Assembly: GCA_950097015.1 (NCBI GenBank)
Contig: CATNEN010000038.1
Location: forward strand, 3,493,501-3,557,500
From: Macrostomum hystrix
Taxonomy: Eukaryota > Platyhelminthes > Macrostomidae
Direction: 5' to 3'
DNA: 64,000 bases
Shown here: piece after piece, positions 52,591 through 64,000 of the stretch
Position numbering within the stretch: position 1 is the stretch's first letter
Layout: the number at the start of each line of letters is the position of its first letter
Position numbers and translations under genes: made by a program
Notes under the pieces: generated by a model
What the model was told of the DNA's origin: nothing
The model's input: the letters and a program-made list of their open reading frames with translations, nothing else
Database searches by the model: none

Positions 52591-54392
52591 TTCATGGCTT
52601 CAAATAAGTATAAAGAAAATTCTGATATACATTTTGTTGAAATTGTCGCGTCTAAAATATCTACTTGGAATAAGTATTCTTGCTTTGATCATCAATCATG
52701 TGCTAAATAACACTTCAGTTCAACGATAATAAAATCGCCCTTGGTACACTGCCATGCGTTAAAGCGAATGAAAAAGTATAGCATTAGGAATTCTCAAGCC
52801 TAACTAAAGATGCGAGCGGTAAATTTCACTCACCTGTGCAAAATAACCAGGCCATTCTCACAGCCACGCTGTGCTCGCGCAGCAGCTTATCCCTATCCGT
52901 TTTCGTATCATGTGATCCCAACAAAATTGTGGACTTTGCACGATATCATTGTCAAACCATCAATGCAAGAAGTCGTTGATTTTATGAAAATTCAGAAAAT
53001 AGAAGGCCTATATCAGTGTTGACGCATATGTATTTAATAATCTGAGTTAAACTGACTTTTTCTGAAATTATCAGTTCTTCTTACTCAAACAGCAAACAAA
53101 GTTTGAAATTTTACTGCAGATAGTCAGATAAAATGTTTTTTGAATGTACTTTTTATCTTTCACATTTACTTGCTCACAAAAAAGAAAACTATTTGCAGGT
53201 GAAATTGCACAAAAAATTAATTAGAAAAGAAGTGAGTTTCGAAAGCGCAGAGATTTCAACTGCTCAGATAATAAAAAAGGAATATTTTCAACGTAAGTTT
53301 AAGCTCGTGGCATCAGGTTGCTTTCTAAAAACTGCTACTAAAAACATTTGCAAAACTGTTTTGCATCGAAAAAATATAAAAGTCTCTACAAAACCTAACA
53401 GATCTACTACTATCAGCAGGCTCATTAACGCGCTCGCGAACCTCCAGGAAGTGAAATGAGATTGGCAGCACAGATGCGAATGCATGTTAGTTCTACAGGC
53501 TGTGTTATCATTAGAGACACAAAATGAAATTGTAGTGCTGAGAAAAAAAATAGTCAGGTGAACTGAAAAACCGGGGACAATGGAGCATCCATACCAGTAT
53601 CGAATCTCTAGTATCCGACTCTACACGCTGCATTCTAAAATAGTTTTCTTTTTGATGGATATTGAGAAAAAGATTTTCAACTCTATCGGTTGTTACCTGC
53701 AGATGGACATATGATTCGTTGTAAAAGCGCGAGTCGAAAAAAGATTCACGTCGTAGTTATTTTAAGTACATCGTGCATCTAAGAATACATTGAAAAACTG
53801 TACTTTTTGCTGAGCTATTTTTAGTTACAAAGGTCAATAGACACGAGATGCTCGCGTGATTCCGTCACTTGGTTCAGCTTGGTATTTAGGCATCGAGATT
53901 TGTTCAATTTTTAGCACTTAAACCTGTCAAGGTCAAACGACACGCAAATGTGGCACGTGTTATTTTTTTCTCTATGCCCGAGTCTAAAAGTTATATGCTG
54001 ATTTACTAATCTAAAATACAGCATTTATAAGTGTTTTTACGTCAGACTAATCTGAACTCAGACAGTTTTTCTATTAAACTCTTAAACTACGAGTAACAAC
54101 AAATCAATGTTATTAGTAAACCAACTCGATCACCTGATATGTAGATCATTTAGAAAATATGCAAAATGAGCGACAAGATACACTTTAGAAAAATAAGTAA
54201 AATAGAAAGGCAAGCAGAATCGATCTTTAATCATAGGCAAAAAATTTATAGCTTGACTATTCTCACAAAAAATCAAGCTTATTCTCAGACAAAGAAGATT
54301 TAACAAGGGAAACAAAATTGGGGCACAATAGAACGGTTAGGGCGAGAGGGTCTGTTTTCAAAAAACCCACCTGCTCCACCACTCTAAGATCT
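52591..54392. other. AT-rich intergenic DNA
   Basis: No gene recognised. A 108-residue frame at 53133-53459 is Lys/Ile/Thr-rich, without known motifs and with codon use like the AT-rich background; I do not call it. The region is the 3' flank of the sodium channel gene. Confidence 0.4.
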
Positions 54393-55449
54393 TCAAGAGT
54401 TGGACCTCGGCGAGGGTCTGACGGAGATGGACGAGCCCATGTGCAGCGGGTGATTGCGTCCGATCGCCAGCGCATTCTCAGTGGCGTGTCGAAACGCCCT
54501 CTGCGTTTTCTGACGCCGCCAGGCGCGCTGAAGTGTCTTGGCCGCAATGTCCTCCTTCTTGCGACGCAGCGTAGTGGAAATTGCCGTTGTTCGCACGCGG
54601 GTCGGGAATGTTTCCCTGAATTTCTTCTCCATTTCGGTCATTGTGTCGCGGAATTCGTTGCTATCCTCGATGTTGCCGAGAACGTTGCGCACTAGAGCCA
54701 CCAATACGTCTAGGCAGTGCAACAGGTCACCTTCAACGATGGCGATGTCGAAGGAGGTTAGCGCGATGATGTTCGGCTTGGGAATCCCCAGCGGCTCGTC
54801 TAGCTCAGCGACAAAGTCGGACAGCTGGTCGTAGCGAATGTACTGCGTGGCGTGCGGATCGTACCGCTCCCAGACAATGTAGAACGTGTCAAAGTCATCA
54901 TCCGTGACGCCGACCTCTTCCTGCTCGTGCGCCTGGTTGAAATTCTCCAGAATGATGGCGATGTACAAGTTGATAACAATGAGAAAGTTCACCACGACGA
55001 AGGTGGTCATGTAGATGAGGGCCAGCTCCGGTGTTGAACAGTTTCCATTGTTGACCTCCTTGGCCACGCCGTTGCGAATCACATGCGTACTGTTGCAGTC
55101 CGGCGGGGTCACCATCAACGAGTAGAGAACGTCATTCCAGCCTGCGCTGGTCGTCAGGCGGAAGAGCAGCACCATGGTCCTGTCGAAAGTTTCAAAGTTC
55201 ACAACATCGTCGATTGCTCCGGCGTGCTTGACGTTGCCGAACAGGCTCATCCCGACGATGGCGTAGATGAAGACGATGAGTAGGAGGAGAGCGCCGATGT
55301 TGAACAGGGCCGGCAAGGAGATGATGAGTGCGAAGAGCAGTTTCCGAATGCCTTTGGCAGCCTTGATGAGGCGCAGAACGCGACCGATGCGAAACACTCG
55401 AACAATGCGCAGCAGGGTCGGGGTGATCACCACGTTGTTCATCACTTCG
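54393..55449 (-). CDS. Voltage-gated sodium channel, Nav2 (DSC1/BSC1) type, last exon
   Basis: One exon on the minus strand encodes the end of a four-domain voltage-gated cation channel. The acceptor AG is at 55450-55451 and the stop at 54393. In order: domain IV S4 with Arg at every third place (LLRIVRVFRIGRVLRLIKAA), S5, the pore loop LFRLTTSAGWNDVL, S6 ending LYIAIILENFNQA, an EF-hand-like region (DDDFDTFYIVWERYDPHATQ) and an IQ motif (AAKTLQRAWRRQKTQRAF). The pore-loop Ala is the domain IV residue of the selectivity ring of sodium channels; calcium channels have Glu there. GWNDVL, PPDC, EQEEVG and LGIPKPN point to the Nav2 rather than Nav1 branch. All earlier exons must lie at higher coordinates, beyond the satellite and the right edge. 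Confidence 0.9.
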
Positions 55450-55687
55450 CTGAGTACTTCGCCTTATAAGGAATTTAAAGATTTTTCGGAGGTCGATTGT
55501 GAATGATTTAGCTTATTTTAATCAAGAGAACGAAAAGGTATTAATCAGTGCTTTTGTCCAGCTAAAAGTATGTAGGCAACCTACACACTTGTTCAAGAAA
55601 GTAAATTTCACTTTTAAGTTATCATATCATTTGAAGTGCTCTATTATAAGAGTTTTTAACATTGTAAGAAGCGCTGTGATTGTAAGA

Positions 55688-55998
55688 AGCGTAGAGGTTG
55701 TAGCCTAGTGGTTAGGGCGTCGGACTCACGACTTGAAGGTCGGGGGTTCGATTCCCGACTCCACTGGAACAATTTGCGTCCTTTAGCAAGACACTTAACT
55801 CTGCATTGCTTCAGTTCAGCCAGCTGTTAAATGGGTACCAGCATCAGCTGGGATAATTGAAGGTGGGTGTGGCGTCCCCCCAGTCCGTGGACTGAACAGC
55901 TGTACGCAGCCTTCAGATGCGCCGCGCATTAGCTGCGGCTGTGCTGTCGGCTGCACATCTGACCCAATTGGGGCAGGTGTAATCAGTTATTATTACTT
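55688..55998 (+). mobile_element. SINE family B with intact Pol III boxes
   Basis: tRNA-like head with A box TAGCCTAGTGGTTAGGG and a perfect B box GGTTCGATTCC. A core follows with GCGTCCTTTAGCAAGACACT, a block found in core-SINEs of many animals. Then come GTTAAATGGGTACCAGCATC, GTCCGTGGACTGAACAGC and CATCTGACCCAATTGGGGCA, with a TTATTATTA tail. It sits in the presumed sodium-channel intron, opposite to the gene. Confidence 0.88.
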
Positions 55999-56149
55999 AT
56001 TGTTATTATTAAAAAGCGCTGGGAGTATCGGCTGAGAAACTCGTTGTCATACACCAACGTCACACGCGTCCCGGGTACTCGTGTCCCGGGTACCTTGGGC
56101 ACTCTAGTCGGGCATTAATAATAATAATTGCAAGAGGGCTGGGGCACTG

Positions 56150-56495
56150 ACACGATATTTGGTGACACTAAAGGAACCAATTCTGCCCATTTTGCTGACT
56201 CCTGAGCACACAATCACACAGGTGTGTACATCTGCCCTGACTTTCTCATTGTCAGGCAGCATACACTTTCGCTGTGCCTTGGAGGTTGGTCCTCCAAGCC
56301 TTCTTGGAGCTTCTAAGCCTTCTCTCCAGGGCTGCGCCTAAAATTAATGTAGCCTCGCCTAAAATTAATGTAGCCTCGCCTAAAATTAATGTAGCCTCGC
56401 CTAAAATTAATGTAGCCTCGCCGTGGAATCGAGCTCAAGGACCAAGGTGCGAGAGACGAGACATGTTAACCGCTCTGTCACTGCCACTCACCCCT
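56150..56495 (-). mobile_element. SINE family A with four extra 21-bp repeats
   Basis: Reverse copy: GCTGACTCCTGAGCACACAA, AGGTGTGTACATCTGCCCTG, GCCTTGGAGGTTGGTCC, then the head GTGGCAGTGACAGAGCGGTT on the minus strand. Between body and head, GCCTAAAATTAATGTAGCCTC is repeated four times (about 56338-56421), an expansion not seen in other copies. Confidence 0.85.
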
Positions 56496-56806
56496 TTCCT
56501 AATTGCTTACTAACAGTAGCTACATGCGGCAAGAGAAGTTAAATATTTATTTTTCTACTAAAGAACATGGCCCGATGCACTGTTTTTGCACTGCTGCTAG
56601 GATAGGAAACAACAGAATAAATTATATTAAAAGTATTTGGGATGAAAGACAGCAAGGGAAGCGTCTAGCAGTTCCAGTGGACGGATGTTGCATAGGGGCA
56701 ATAATTAATTGTCTCACCTGGCGCTAGCTTTGAAGCCGTGTCTGCAATTTGATGAATGTGGATGAAGGCATTGTTTAAGCTAATCGCAAAAGTCAATTTA
56801 AGCAAA

Positions 56807-59800
56807 GTGTATCAGGTCCCAGTATTGAAAACTCCCTAAATTGCACACGGCCATTTTATAGAAAAGTGTATCAGGTCCCAGTATTGAAAACTCCCTAAAT
56901 TGCACACGGCCATTTTATAGAAAAGTGTATCAGGTCCCAGTATTGAAAACTCCCTAAATTGCACACGGCCATTTTATAGAAAAGTGTATCAGGTCCCAGT
57001 ATTGAAAACTCCCTAAATTGCACACGGCCATTTTATAGAAAAGTGTATCGGGTCCCAGTATTGAAAACTCCCTAAATTGCACACGGCCATTTTATAGAAA
57101 AGTGTATCGGGTCCCAGTATTGAAAACTCCCTAAATTGCACACGGCCATTTTATAGAAAAGTGTATCAGGTCCCAGTATTGAAAACTCCCTAAATTGCAC
57201 ACGGCCATTTTATAGAAAAGTGTATCAGGTCCCAGTATTGAAAACTCCCTAAACTGCACACGGCCATTTTATAGAAAAGTGTATCAGGTCCCAGTATTGA
57301 AAACTCCCTAAATTGCACACGGCCATTTTATAGAAAAGTGTATCAGGTCCCAGTATTGAAAACTCCCTAAATTGCACACGGCCATTTTATAGAAAAGTGT
57401 ATCAGGTCCCAGTATTGAAAACTCCCTAAATTGCACACGGCCATTTTATAGAAAAGTGTATCAGGTCCCAGTATTGAAAACTCCCTAAACTGCACACGGC
57501 CATTTTATAGAAAAGTGTATCAGGTCCCAGTATTGAAAACTCCCTAAATTGCACACGGCCATTTTATAGAAAAGTGTATCGGGTCCCAGTATTGAAAACT
57601 CCCTAAATTGCACACGGCCATTTTATAGAAAAGTGTATCAGGTCCCAGTATTGAAAACTCCCTAAATTGCACACGGCCATTTTATAGAAAAGTGTATCAG
57701 GTCCCAGTATTGAAAACTCCCTAAATTGCACACGGCCATTTTATAGAAAAATGTATCAGGTCCCAGTATTGAAAACTCCCTAAATTGCACACGGCCATTT
57801 TATAGAAAAGTGTATCGGGTCCCAGTATTGAAAACTCCCTAAATTGCACACGGCCATTTTATAGAAAAGTGTATCAGGTCCCAGTATTGAAAACTCCCTA
57901 AATTGCACACGGCCATTTTATAGAAAAGTGTATCAGGTCCCAGTATTGAAAACTCCCTAAATTGCACTCGGCCATTTTATAGAAAAGTGTATCAGGTCCC
58001 AGTATTGAAAACTCCCTAAATTGCACACGGCCATTTTATAGAAAAGTGTATCGGGTCCCAGTATTGAAAACTCCCTAAATTGCACACGGCCATTTTATAG
58101 AAAAGTGTATCAGGTCCCAGTAATGAAAACTCCCTAAATTGCACACGGCCATTTTATAGAAAAGTGTATCGGGTCCCAGTATTGAAAACTCCCTAAATTG
58201 CACACGGCCATTTTATAGAAAAGTGTATCAGGTCCCAGTATTGAAAACTCCCTAAATTGCACACGGCCATTTTATAGAAAAGTGTATCAGGTCCCAGTAT
58301 TGAAAACTCCCTAAATTGCACACGGCCATTTTATAGAAAAGTGTATCAGGTCCCAGTATTGAAAACTCCCTAAATTGCACACGGCCATTTTATAGAAAAG
58401 TGTATCAGGTCCCAGTATTGAAAACTCCCTAAATTGCACACGGCCATTTTATAGAAAAGTGTATCAGGTCCCAGCATTGAAAACTCCCTAAATTGCACAC
58501 GGCCATTTTATAGAAAAGTGTATCAGGTCCCAGTATTGAAAACTCCCTAAATTGCACACGGCCATTTTATAGAAAAGTGTATCAGGTCCCAGTATTGAAA
58601 ACTCCCTAAATTGCACACGGCCATTTTATAGAAAAGTGTATCAGGTCCCAGTATTGAAAACTCCCTAAATTGCACTCGGCCATTTTATAGAAAAGTGTAT
58701 CAGGTCCCAGTATTGAAAACTCCCTAAATTGCACACGGCCATTTTATAGAAAAGTGTATCAGGTCCCAGTATTGAAAACTCCCTAAATTGCACACGGCCA
58801 TTTTATAGAAAAGTGTATCAGGTCCCAGTATTGAAAACTCCCTAAATTGCACACGGCCATTTTATAGAAAAGTGTATCAGGTCCCAGTATTGAAAACTCC
58901 CTAAATTGCACACGGCCATTTTATAGAAAAGTGTATCAGGTCCCAGTATTGAAAACTCCCTAAATTGCACACGGCCATTTTATAGAAAAGTGTATCGGGT
59001 CCCAGTAATGAAAACTCCCTAAACTGCACACGGCCATTTTATAGAAAAGTGTATCAGGTCCCAGTATTGAAAACTCCCTAAATTGCACACGGCCATTTTA
59101 TAGAAAAGTGTATCAGGTCCCAGTATTGAAAACTCCCTAAATTGCACACGGCCATTTTATAGAAAAGTGTATCAGGTCCCAGTATTGAAAACTCCCTAAA
59201 TTGCACACGGCCATTTTATAGAAAAGTGTATCAGGTCCCAGTATTGAAAACTCCCTAAATTGCACACGGCCATTTTATAGAAAAGTGTATCAGGTCCCAG
59301 TATTGAAAACTCCCTAAATTGCACACGGCCATTTTATAGAAAAGTGTATCAGGTCCCAGTATTGAAAACTCCCTAAATTGCACACGGCCATTTTATAGAA
59401 AAGTGTATCAGGTCCCAGTATTGAAAACTCCCTAAATTGCACACGGCCATTTTATAGAAAAGTGTATCAGGTCCCAGTATTGAAAACTCCCTAAATTGCA
59501 CACGGCCATTTTATAGAAAAGTGTATCAGGTCCCAGTATTGAAAACTCCCTAAACTGCACACGGCCATTTTATAGAAAAGTGTATCAGGTCCCAGTATTG
59601 AAAACTCCCTAAATTGCACACGGCCATTTTATAGAAAAGTGTATCAGGTCCCAGTATTGAAAACTCCCTAAATTGCACACGGCCATTTTATAGAAAAGTG
59701 TATCAGGTCCCAGTATTGAAAACTCCCTAAATTGCACACGGCCATTTTATAGAAAAGTGTATCAGGTCCCAGTATTGAAAACTCCCTAAACTGCACACGG

Positions 59801-62800
59801 CCATTTTATAGAAAAGTGTATCAGGTCCCAGTATTGAAAACTCCCTAAATTGCACACGGCCATTTTATAGAAAAGTGTATCAGGTCCCAGTATTGAAAAC
59901 TCCCTAAATTGCACACGGCCATTTTATAGAAAAGTGTATCAGGTCCCAGTAATGAAAACTCCCTAAATTGCACACGGCCATTTTATAGAAAAGTGTATCA
60001 GGTCCCAGTATTGAAAACTCCCTAAATTGCACACGGCCATTTTATAGAAAAGTGTATCAGGTCCCAGTATTGAAAACTCCCTAAATTGCACACGGCCATT
60101 TTATAGAAAAGTGTATCAGGTCCCAGTATTGAAAACTCCCTAAATTGCACACGGCCATTTTATAGAAAAGTGTATCAGGTCCCAGTATTGAAAACTCCCT
60201 AAATTGCACACGGCCATTTTATAGAAAAGTGTATCGGGTCCCAGTAATGAAAACTCCCTAAACTGCACACGGCCATTTTATAGAAAAGTGTATCAGGTCC
60301 CAGTATTGAAAACTCCCTAAATTGCACACGGCCATTTTATAGAAAAGTGTATCAGGTCCCAGTATTGAAAACTCCCTAAATTGCACACGGCCATTTTATA
60401 GAAAAGTGTATCGGGTCCCAGTATTGAAAACTCCCTAAATTGCACACGGCCATTTTATAGAAAAGTGTATCAGGTCCCAGTATTGAAAACTCCCTAAATT
60501 GCACACGGCCATTTTATAGAAAAGTGTATCAGGTCCCAGTATTGAAAACTCCCTAAATTGCACACGGCCATTTTATAGAAAAGTGTATCAGGTCCCAGTA
60601 TTGAAAACTCCCTAAATTGCACACGGCCATTTTATAGAAAAGTGTATCAGGTCCCAGTATTGAAAACTCCCTAAATTGCACACGGCCATTTTATAGAAAA
60701 GTGTATCAGGTCCCAGTATTGAAAACTCCCTAAATTGCACACGGCCATTTTATAGAAAAGTGTATCAGGTCCCAGTATTGAAAACTCCCTAAATTGCACA
60801 CGGCCATTTTATAGAAAAGTGTATCAGGTCCCAGTATTGAAAACTCCCTAAATTGCACACGGCCATTTTATAGAAAAGTGTATCAGGTCCCAGTATTGAA
60901 AACTCCCTAAATTGCACACGGCCATTTTATAGAAAAGTGTATCAGGTCCCAGTATTGAAAACTCCCTAAATTGCACACGGCCATTTTATAGAAAAGTGTA
61001 TCAGGTCCCAGTATTGAAAACTCCCTAAATTGCACACGGCCATTTTATAGAAAAGTGTATCAGGTCCCAGTATTGAAAACTCCCTAAATTGCACACGGCC
61101 ATTTTATAGAAAAGTGTATCGGGTCCCAGTAATGAAAACTCCCTAAACTGCACACGGCCATTTTATAGAAAAGTGTATCAGGTCCCAGTATTGAAAACTC
61201 CCTAAATTGCACACGGCCATTTTATAGAAAAGTGTATCAGGTCCCAGTATTGAAAACTCCCTAAATTGCACACGGCCATTTTATAGAAAAGTGTATCGGG
61301 TCCCAGTATTGAAAACTCCCTAAATTGCACACGGCCATTTTATAGAAAAGTGTATCAGGTCCCAGTATTGAAAACTCCCTAAATTGCACACGGCCATTTT
61401 ATAGAAAAGTGTATCAGGTCCCAGTATTGAAAACTCCCTAAATTGCACACGGCCATTTTATAGAAAAGTGTATCAGGTCCCAGTATTGAAAACTCCCTAA
61501 ATTGCACACGGCCATTTTATAGAAAAGTGTATCAGGTCCCAGTATTGAAAACTCCCTAAATTGCACACGGCCATTTTATAGAAAAGTGTATCAGGTCCCA
61601 GTATTGAAAACTCCCTAAATTGCACACGGCCATTTTATAGAAAAGTGTATCAGGTCCCAGTATTGAAAACTCCCTAAATTGCACACGGCCATTTTATAGA
61701 AAAGTGTATCAGGTCCCAGTATTGAAAACTCCCTAAATTGCACACGGCCATTTTATAGAAAAGTGTATCAGGTCCCAGTATTGAAAACTCCCTAAATTGC
61801 ACACGGCCATTTTATAGAAAAGTGTATCAGGTCCCAGTATTGAAAACTCCCTAAATTGCACACGGTCATTTTATAGAAAAGTGTATCAGGTCCCAGTATT
61901 GAAAACTCCCTAAACTGCACACGGCCATTTTATAGAAAAATGTATCAGGTCCCAGTATTGAAAACTCCCTAAACTGCACACGGCCATTTTATAGAAAAGT
62001 GTATCAGGTCCCAGTATTGAAAACTCCCTAAATTGCACACGGTCATTTTATAGAAAAGTGTATCAGGTCCCAGTATTGAAAACTCCCTAAACTGCACACG
62101 GCCATTTTATAGAAAAGTGTATCAGGTCCCAGTATTGAAAACTCCCTAAATTGCACACGGCCATTTTATAGAAAAGTGTATCAGGTCCCAGTATTGAAAA
62201 CTCCCTAAATTGCACACGGCCATTTTATAGAAAAGTGTATCAGGTCCCAGTATTGAAAACTCCCTAAATTGCACACGGCCATTTTATAGAAAAATGTATC
62301 AGGTCCCAGTATTGAAAACTCCCTAAATTGCACACGGCCATTTTATAGAAAAGTGTATCGGGTCCCAGTATTGAAAACTCCCTAAATTGCACACGGCCAT
62401 TTTATAGAAAAGTGTATCAGGTCCCAGTATTGAAAACTCCCTAAATTGCACACGGCCATTTTATAGAAAAGTGTATCAGGTCCCAGTAATGAAAACTCCC
62501 TAAATTGCACACGGCCATTTTATAGAAAAGTGTATCAGGTCCCAGTATTGAAAACTCCCTAAATTGCACACGGCCATTTTATAGAAAAGTGTATCAGGTC
62601 CCAGTATTGAAAACTCCCTAAATTGCACACGGCCATTTTATAGAAAAGTGTATCAGGTCCCAGTATTGAAAACTCCCTAAATTGCACACGGTCATTTTAT
62701 AGAAAAGTGTATCAGGTCCCAGTATTGAAAACTCCCTAAATTGCACACGGCCATTTTATAGAAAAGTGTATCAGGTCCCAGTATTGAAAACTCCCTAAAT

Positions 62801-64000
62801 TGCACACGGCCATTTTATAGAAAAGTGTATCAGGTCCCAGGATTGAAAACTCCCTAAATTGCACACGGCCATTTTATAGAAAAGTGTATCAGGTCCCAGG
62901 ATTGAAAACTCCCTAAATTGCACACGGCCATTTTATAGAAAAGTGTATCAGGTCCCAGTATTGAAAACTCCCTAAATTGCACACGGCCATTTTATAGAAA
63001 AGTGTATCAGGTCCCAGTATTGAAAACTCCCTAAATTGCACACGGCCATTTTATAGAAAAGTGTATCAGGTCCCAGTATTGAAAACTCCCTAAATTGCAC
63101 ACGGCCATTTTATAGAAAAGTGTATCAGGTCCCAGTAATGAAAACTACCTAAATTGCACACGGCCATTTTATAGAAAAGTGTATCAGGTCCCAGTATTGA
63201 AAACTCCCTAAATTGCACACGGCCATTTTATAGAAAAGTGTATCAGGTCCCAGTATTGAAAACTCCCTAAATTGCACACGGCCATTTTATAGAAAAGTGT
63301 ATCAGGTCCCAGTATTGAAAACTCCCTAAATTGCACACGGCCATTTTATAGAAAAGTGTATCAGGTCCCAGTATTGAAAACTCCCTAAATTGCACACGGC
63401 CATTTTATAGAAAAGTGTATCAGGTCCCAGTAATGAAAACTACCTAAATTGCACACGGCCATTTTATAGAAAAGTGTATCAGGTCCCAGTATTGAAAACT
63501 CCCTAAATTGCACACGGCCATTTTATAGAAAAGTGTATCAGGTCCCAGTATTGAAAACTCCCTAAATTGCACACGGCCATTTTATAGAAAAGTGTATCAG
63601 GTCCCAGTAATGAAAACTCCCTAAATTGCACACGGCCATTTTATAGAAAAGTGTATCAGGTCCCAGTATTGAAAACTCCCTAAATTGCACACGGCCATTT
63701 TATAGAAAAGTGTATCAGGTCCCAGTATTGAAAACTCCCTAAATTGCACACGGCCATTTTATAGAAAAGTGTATCAGGTCCCAGTATTGAAAACTCCCTA
63801 AATTGCACACGGCCATTTTATAGAAAAGTGTATCGGGTCCCAGTATTGAAAACTCCCTAAATTGCACACGGTCATTTTATAGAAAAGTGTATCAGGTCCC
63901 AGTATTGAAAACTCCCTAAATTGCACACGGCCATTTTATAGAAAAGTGTATCAGGTCCCAGTATTGAAAACTCCCTAAATTGCACACGGCCATTTTATAG
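56807..64000 (+). repeat. 59-bp satellite array, about 122 units, open at the right edge
   Basis: The unit is 59 bp and contains GTGTATCAGGTCCCAGTATT, GAAAACTCCCTAAATTGCAC and ACGGCCATTTTATAGAAAA. Copies differ by only zero to three bases. Common variants are CAGG/CGGG, AGTATT/AGTAAT, AAATTG/AAACTG and CGGCCA/CGGTCA. All spacing is an exact multiple of 59, so there are no indels in the array. It starts at 56807 and continues past 64000. It probably lies in an intron of the sodium channel whose last exon is at 54393-55449. Confidence 0.98.

Noticed and set aside
53133-53459. 108-codon frame, Lys/Ile-rich
   Set aside because: AT-rich codon use like the background, no recognisable domain, no promoter or splice context.
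54393-55449. Calcium channel (Cav) identity for the channel exon
   Set aside because: The domain IV pore loop has Ala (TTSAGWNDVL), not the Glu of Cav channels, and the C-terminal motifs match sodium channels of the Nav2 branch.
56807-64000. CRISPR-like array (regular direct repeats)
   Set aside because: There are no unique spacers: the whole 59-bp period is repeated. The surrounding genes are animal genes with introns, so it is a satellite.

Overview
This is animal nuclear DNA. Every recognisable gene is a conserved metazoan gene split by GT-AG introns. Exons are GC-rich, with CAG/GCC-rich codons and polyglutamine runs. Introns and intergenic DNA are AT-rich and full of minisatellites, tRNA-derived SINEs, LINE remnants and DNA transposons. 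The exact lineage cannot be settled from the sequence. The combination (minisatellite-laden introns, splice-acceptor-like AGs right before start codons, a Gly/Tyr-rich secreted protein) would fit a spiralian such as a flatworm, but that is a guess.

Layout. 0-1.6 kb: the 5' half of NAA35 (NatC auxiliary subunit) on the minus strand, running off the left edge, with a hAT-like transposon end in its intron. 1.6-6.0 kb: AT-rich spacer with two inverted-repeat elements (2180-3098 with a 7-bp target duplication; 4699-5173 with a transposase tail). 6.05-31.3 kb: four plus-strand genes head to tail: PEX19, a KIF4-type chromokinesin (8 exons, 1228 aa), CEP131/AZI1 (8 exons found, first exon not found) and an ADAP/centaurin-alpha ArfGAP with two PH domains. 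Most of their larger introns hold a private minisatellite or a SINE. 33.3-35.6 kb: an ER-type cyclophilin (PPIB-like). 36.2-39.9 kb: a 45-bp minisatellite whose end is split by a mariner-like element and a 5'-truncated RNase H LINE. 40.97-41.53 kb: a short secreted Gly/Tyr-rich protein with its own TATA box. 42.2-45.3 kb: a SMAP-type ArfGAP, minus strand. 45.3-49.7 kb: spacer with a broken LINE. 49.9-50.8 kb: a single-exon basic, low-complexity protein of unknown function. 51.2-52.6 kb: a SINE cluster. 54.4-55.4 kb: the last exon of a voltage-gated sodium channel of Nav2 (DSC1/BSC1) type, minus strand. 56.8 kb to the right edge: a very homogeneous 59-bp satellite of about 122 units, probably lying inside the sodium-channel gene.

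The genes do not form one pathway. KIF4 and CEP131 both act on microtubules or centrosomes. ADAP and SMAP are both Arf GTPase regulators. PEX19, NAA35 and cyclophilin are housekeeping protein-biogenesis factors. The most interesting signals concern genome structure. The intronic minisatellites often contain branchpoint-plus-CAG motifs. An acceptor-like AG lies within 0-5 nt of the start codon in most housekeeping genes, as expected for spliced-leader trans-splicing. The satellite array shows internal 5-, 12-, 15- and 21-unit spacings. SINEs and transposons are nested with clear target duplications.
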